Below, piece by piece: positions 59,856 through 64,000 of a DNA stretch of 64,000 nt. Numbering within the stretch: the first letter of the stretch is position 1; each line of letters begins with the position of its first letter. The position numbers and the translations under genes were made by a program. Below the pieces are notes generated by a model. The model did not search any database and was not told where the DNA came from. It worked only from the letters and a program-made list of their open reading frames with translations. Origin of the DNA: Loktanella sp. (lineage in GTDB: Bacteria; Pseudomonadota; Alphaproteobacteria; Rhodobacterales; Rhodobacteraceae). Location of the stretch: contig JAGXIQ010000084.1 in assembly GCA_024635625.1 (NCBI GenBank), positions 1 to 64,000 of the forward strand, given 5' to 3'.

Positions 59856-60908
59856 ATGCGTAGTGACAAGACCATCCTCGTGACCGGCGGCGCCGGCTTC
59901 CTCGGATCGCACCTTTGCGATCGCCTGCTGGATGCTGGAAACCACGTTATCTGTGTCGACAATTTTCACACTGGTCGTCGGTCCAACGTCGCGCATCTGC
60001 TGCACAACGACCGGTTCGAGCTGATCCGCCAAGACATCACCGATCCGCTACGGGTCGAAGCGCAGGAAATCTACAACCTCGCCTGCCCCGCGTCGCCGGT
60101 GCATTATCAGGCTGATCCGGTGCGTACGGTCCAGACCAACGTGATCGGCGCCATCAACATGTTGGATTTGGCCAAGCGGACCGGGGCACGTATCTTTCAA
60201 GCCTCTACCAGTGAGGTTTACGGCGACCCGCACGTCCATCCGCAGGTCGAAGATTACCACGGCAATGTCAGCCCCACTGGCCCAAGGGCCTGCTACGACG
60301 AGGGCAAGCGCTGTGCCGAAACTCTGTTCTTCGACTACCAGCGCCAGTACGGGCTTGAAATTCGCGTGGCGCGGATTTTTAACACCTATGGTCCCCGGAT
60401 GCGGCCCGACGATGGGCGCGTCGTATCGAACTTTATCGTGCAGGCCCTGAAGGGCGAGCCGTTGACCATTTACGGTACCGGCGAACAGACGCGGTCCTTC
60501 TGCTATGTGGACGACCTGATTTCTGGCTTCGTGGCTCTGATGGCGGCAGACGACAGCGTGCCGCTGCCGGTCAATCTGGGCAATCCGATAGAGTTCACGA
60601 TGCGCCAACTCGCAGAGGCTGTGCTAGAGTTGACAGGATCGCGGTCCAAGCTGGAAACGCGGCCTTTGCCACAGGACGATCCAACCCAGCGCCGTCCCGA
60701 TATCTCTCGGGCTAAGGCACATCTGAACTGGGAACCGGCTGTGGCCCTGCGTGAAGGCCTTAAGCAGACCATCGCTTACTTTGACGCAGAGTTGTCGGGC
60801 CGCCGGATAGAGTCCGCGAATCGCTTTACCAAAGCAGTCCCGATTGTAACGGCTGCACATCTGAATGGTGCTGTGCCTATCGTCGCTCAAAAGGGGCAAG
60901 TTGGTTGA
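59856..60908 (+). CDS. uxs: UDP-glucuronate decarboxylase (UDP-xylose synthase)-like SDR
   Basis: [104 protein letters not shown]. Confidence 0.92.
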   Translation: MRSDKTILVTGGAGFLGSHLCDRLLDAGNHVICVDNFHTGRRSNVAHLLHNDRFELIRQDITDPLRVEAQEIYNLACPASPVHYQADPVRTVQTNVIGAINMLDLAKRTGARIFQASTSEVYGDPHVHPQVEDYHGNVSPTGPRACYDEGKRCAETLFFDYQRQYGLEIRVARIFNTYGPRMRPDDGRVVSNFIVQALKGEPLTIYGTGEQTRSFCYVDDLISGFVALMAADDSVPLPVNLGNPIEFTMRQLAEAVLELTGSRSKLETRPLPQDDPTQRRPDISRAKAHLNWEPAVALREGLKQTIAYFDAELSGRRIESANRFTKAVPIVTAAHLNGAVPIVAQKGQVG

Positions 60909-62101
60909 AACTTCTGGTCTTTGCGCATCGTCTCGAACTCGGCGGCACACAAGTGAACGCCATCGAACTGGCTGCAGAGTTACGCGACCAGCACGGATAC
61001 GATATCATCTTTCACGCCTCTGAAGGTCCCGCACTTGAAATGGTGCGGGACAAAGGCCTGCGCTTTGTGCCGGCACCAGATGTCAGGTTTCATCCTTCTC
61101 CACAGCGTATAAACGCGCTTCGTAAATTGGTCCGACGTGAAAAACCGGACCTCATCCATGCGTGGGACTGGTGGCAGGGGCTAGAAGCCTATTATGGCAC
61201 CTACCTGACCAATGGCGTTCCGCTGTTGATTTCTGACATGAACATGGATTTGACACGCTCCATGCCGCGAAATGTGCCGACGACATTTGGGTTTCCGGAC
61301 CTGACAGAGGACGCGGCTGAACATGGCTGGCAGACACCAATGACGCTGCTGCCACCCGTGGATACGCGTACAAACGCCCCTCAGGCGATCAACAGTTCTG
61401 CGTTCCGTACCCGCCATGGGGCGAAATTGAACGACGTCGTAATTGTTTCTGTTTCGCGCCTGTCGAACGAAATGAAGTCCGACAGCTTGTTTCGCGCAAT
61501 CGAGGTCATCCGTACACTGGGGCAGAACATGCCGCTAAAGCTGATGATTGTGGGTGATGGCGCAGCACGGGCTGCGTTGCAGGAAAAGGCGGATGCTGCG
61601 AACCGCCATCTGTACCGAGAGGCGGTTATCCTAACCGGTGCAATGGCGGACCCTCGTGAAGTTTACGCAGCTGCCGATATCGTTCTGGGTATGGGCGGTT
61701 CCGCCTTGCGCGGATTGGCATTTGGGAAACCTTTGGTCGTCGTGGGGGCGAATGGCTTTGCCGTGGCTTTTACCCAGACCACCGCACCGACGTTTCTGAA
61801 AACAGGCATGTACGGCACCGGGGACGGCAAGTCGGGCAATCCTGCGATGTTCGAAGCGCTACGCCCTCTTGTCCAACGACCGCAACTGCGTGCCCAATTG
61901 GGGCCCTTCGGACGGGATTATGTGATGCAACATCACGATCTGACCCGTGTCACGGCCAGATTGGCCGAATACTGTGAAACGGCTGTAAACCATAAAAACC
62001 TAAGTCGCGCGAACCTCGCGGATGCGGCAAGGACCGCCTTTTACTATATGCGCGAACGGCGTTTTCGGGTCGCGTCACGGGATGCAATCCCTAGCCCATA
62101 A
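60905..62101 (+). CDS. Glycosyltransferase family 4 (TTG start)
   Basis: [46 protein letters not shown]; 4-nt overlap with uxs. Confidence 0.86.
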   Translation: MKLLVFAHRLELGGTQVNAIELAAELRDQHGYDIIFHASEGPALEMVRDKGLRFVPAPDVRFHPSPQRINALRKLVRREKPDLIHAWDWWQGLEAYYGTYLTNGVPLLISDMNMDLTRSMPRNVPTTFGFPDLTEDAAEHGWQTPMTLLPPVDTRTNAPQAINSSAFRTRHGAKLNDVVIVSVSRLSNEMKSDSLFRAIEVIRTLGQNMPLKLMIVGDGAARAALQEKADAANRHLYREAVILTGAMADPREVYAAADIVLGMGGSALRGLAFGKPLVVVGANGFAVAFTQTTAPTFLKTGMYGTGDGKSGNPAMFEALRPLVQRPQLRAQLGPFGRDYVMQHHDLTRVTARLAEYCETAVNHKNLSRANLADAARTAFYYMRERRFRVASRDAIPSP

Positions 62102-62152
62102 CAACCGCCGAAATTTTTAGTAAATAGACAGATAAAAAGGTTACCCCCGCCC

Positions 62153-63610
62153 ATGATCCGTCGTTCATTCGCCATGGCCTTTGCCGACAAGGCAGCTGGG
62201 GTCGTCATCACGCTGGTCACGATGGCAGTGGTATCCCGCATCCTGACCCCGTCAGAAATCGGCCTGTTCATGGTGGCTAGTACCGTCGTCATTCTAATCG
62301 AAGCTTTTCGCGACTTTGGCGTCGGTGCTTTTATCGTGCAGCAACCGGTTCTGTCGCCCCTTCTGCTTCGCACGGCGGCGACGATTATCACGCTTATGTC
62401 GCTGGTGCTGGGGCTAAGCATTTTTGCTGCAGCTGACCTTCTGGCGTCTTATTACGATAATCCCGACCTGGCCACGTTAATCCGCATCGCGTCCGTGTCG
62501 TTCCTTGTGTCCCCGATCAGTAATCCGTTGCTGGCCCTTCTGCGGCGCGCGATGGCTTTTGATCGTGTCGCGATGATCAGCGTCAGTGCTGCGCTGGGGA
62601 ATGCTGTCACGGCGATCAGCCTGGCATTTAGCGGCTATGGTGCATTCAGCTTAGTCTGGGGATCGGTCACCGGGGCGGTCATCATGACTATCGGTGCCGT
62701 GATCTGCAAACCAGAATTATGGATCTTTCGCCCTAGTCTACGTCATTGGCGGGAAGTCATTCCCTTTGGCGCATGGTCGACCGTCGTGACATTGCTTGGG
62801 ATGCTTTTCGACGCTTTCCCCCGGCTGATCCTTGGCCGCGTCCTTGGATTCGGTGCGGTCGGGCTTTACGCCCGTGCGGTATCAATCACCACCCTGCCCG
62901 ACCGCCTTTTGCTAAGTGCCGTCCAGCCTGTGTTGTTGCCTGCAATGGCGACGCACGCACGCACGGGTGATCTGCGGACGCCGTTTCTGACTGGATTATC
63001 ATTTGTCTCGGGCTTGCAATGGCCGACGTTGGCGATGATCGCAGTTCTGGCTGATCCGATTGTGCGCCTGCTTCTTGGCAACCAATGGATAGAGATCGTG
63101 CCCTTGGTGCGGATCGTGGCGCTTGCATCGTTCTGCCTGTTTCCCGCCTATATCAGCTTTCCTGCGCTGGTCGCTTTGGGCCGCGTACGTGACATGGCGT
63201 TGGCGATGGTGATCGCGTTGCCGCCCTGTTTTGCGATCATGTATTTCGCCTCTTTGTTCGGGCTGCATGCCATGGGTTATGGCCTGTTCCTGACAGGACT
63301 TATTCAGGCGTCTACAGTGTTGTGGTTCGTGCAGCGCCGTGTCGGGTTTACATTGGGCGACATGGGCAACGTCATAAGCCGCAGTGCGGCCGTTACTGTC
63401 GTCACCCTTGCCACGCCCGTGGCGATTGTCGCCTTCAGTGACAGCTGGGTGCAGATGGGCCCAACTGTCCTGATCCTGTCGATCCTGACGGCCGCATTGG
63501 GGTGGGGAATTGGCCTTGTACTGGCGGATCATCCCCTGCGCGCAGAGGTCATGACGATCGCCCGTAGTTTTCGCCGCCCCGTCCTGACCGCGCAGACACA
63601 AGAGGTCTGA
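62153..63610 (+). CDS. Lipopolysaccharide biosynthesis protein, Wzx/MOP-type flippase
   Basis: About 12 TM helices; RSFAMAFADKAAGVVITLVTMAVVSRILTPSEIGLFMVASTVVILIEAFRDFGVGAFIVQQ. Confidence 0.9.
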   Translation: MIRRSFAMAFADKAAGVVITLVTMAVVSRILTPSEIGLFMVASTVVILIEAFRDFGVGAFIVQQPVLSPLLLRTAATIITLMSLVLGLSIFAAADLLASYYDNPDLATLIRIASVSFLVSPISNPLLALLRRAMAFDRVAMISVSAALGNAVTAISLAFSGYGAFSLVWGSVTGAVIMTIGAVICKPELWIFRPSLRHWREVIPFGAWSTVVTLLGMLFDAFPRLILGRVLGFGAVGLYARAVSITTLPDRLLLSAVQPVLLPAMATHARTGDLRTPFLTGLSFVSGLQWPTLAMIAVLADPIVRLLLGNQWIEIVPLVRIVALASFCLFPAYISFPALVALGRVRDMALAMVIALPPCFAIMYFASLFGLHAMGYGLFLTGLIQASTVLWFVQRRVGFTLGDMGNVISRSAAVTVVTLATPVAIVAFSDSWVQMGPTVLILSILTAALGWGIGLVLADHPLRAEVMTIARSFRRPVLTAQTQEV

Positions 63611-63847
63611 ACAATCCCGCCACAGGCGCGCCGTGCGTGTGCCAAACCGCCATGATCGCACCAATCAGACCAATATGGCCGCACGTCAAAATATGACGAG
63701 CGGCCCTTTGGCTGTCGCGTGCACATACTCAAATTTATGGAATGACTTCGCAGCTAGATCGATCCGGTGAAGGATCGCCACTGGTTATTCAGCCCTGTCA
63801 GTCTGTGACCGTGGCACTTGGTCACAACAGGCAAAGGCAGGTCGCGC

Positions 63848-63882
63848 AAATACGGCGGGATCTTATTGATCCCGCCGTATTT
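63848..63882. terminator. Long perfect inverted repeat at end of EPS flippase / LuxR-type gene (bidirectional terminator candidate)
   Basis: AAATACGGCGGGATC-ttatt-GATCCCGCCGTATTT, 15-bp perfect stem between convergent genes. Confidence 0.8.
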
Positions 63883-63897
63883 GCACTGCGCACCACG

Positions 63898-64000
63898 TTA
63901 ATTCCGGTGTGCGTCAGCGGGCCAGCCAGTCATCTGATTTAGCAGATATGCTGCCTCTGTTCGGTTGGTCGCCTTTAGCTTGTGAAAGATGTGCCGGATG
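63898..64000 (-). CDS. LuxR-family transcriptional regulator, C-terminal fragment (runs off window)
   Basis: Minus frame reads IRHIFHKLKATNRTEAAYLLNQMTGWPADAHRN*, typical end of a LuxR-type HTH; missed by the ORF track. Confidence 0.75.
   Translation of the reverse strand, partial: IRHIFHKLKATNRTEAAYLLNQMTGWPADAHRN

Noticed and set aside
1-64000. CRISPR arrays, prophage, transposases, toxin-antitoxin or defence islands
   Set aside because: Looked for regularly spaced repeats, integrases, transposases and defence-type nucleases; none recognised by eye

Overview
This 64 kb window looks like the chromosome of an alphaproteobacterium, most likely Rhodobacteraceae/roseobacter group; that is inferred from gene content and protein style, with no search run. 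Most of it is ordinary core metabolism in tightly packed operons. From left to right it contains: an acyl-CoA catabolic cluster; gnd; an isolated DoeA-like ectoine hydrolase; a complete phoR-pstSCAB-phoU-phoB regulon with a readable Pho box; a PLP sulfur enzyme, a gamma carbonic anhydrase, gmk and yicC; class II DAHP synthase; a GlxA-type regulator; a livKGFHM-type transporter; psd-pssA-pmtA phospholipid synthesis; a circularly permuted two-piece tmRNA gene that the ORF track misses; a phytochelatin-synthase-like protein; sspB; fumC with two small partner genes; a P450 coupled to a membrane alpha/beta hydrolase; ccdA, tusA and rne; a DctB/DctD pair; purC-purS-HAD-purQ; an MprF-like protein overlapping a betaine-homocysteine methyltransferase; and a 14.5 kb exopolysaccharide locus. 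I saw no CRISPR array, prophage, transposon, rRNA or tRNA. The best items for follow-up are the split tmRNA and its proximity to sspB, a DctD-like regulator lacking the GAFTGA loop, a BY-kinase-like Wzc domain with degenerate nucleotide-binding motifs, the P450/hydrolase pair, and the secreted phytochelatin-synthase-like protein. I did not find a convincingly new multi-gene system.
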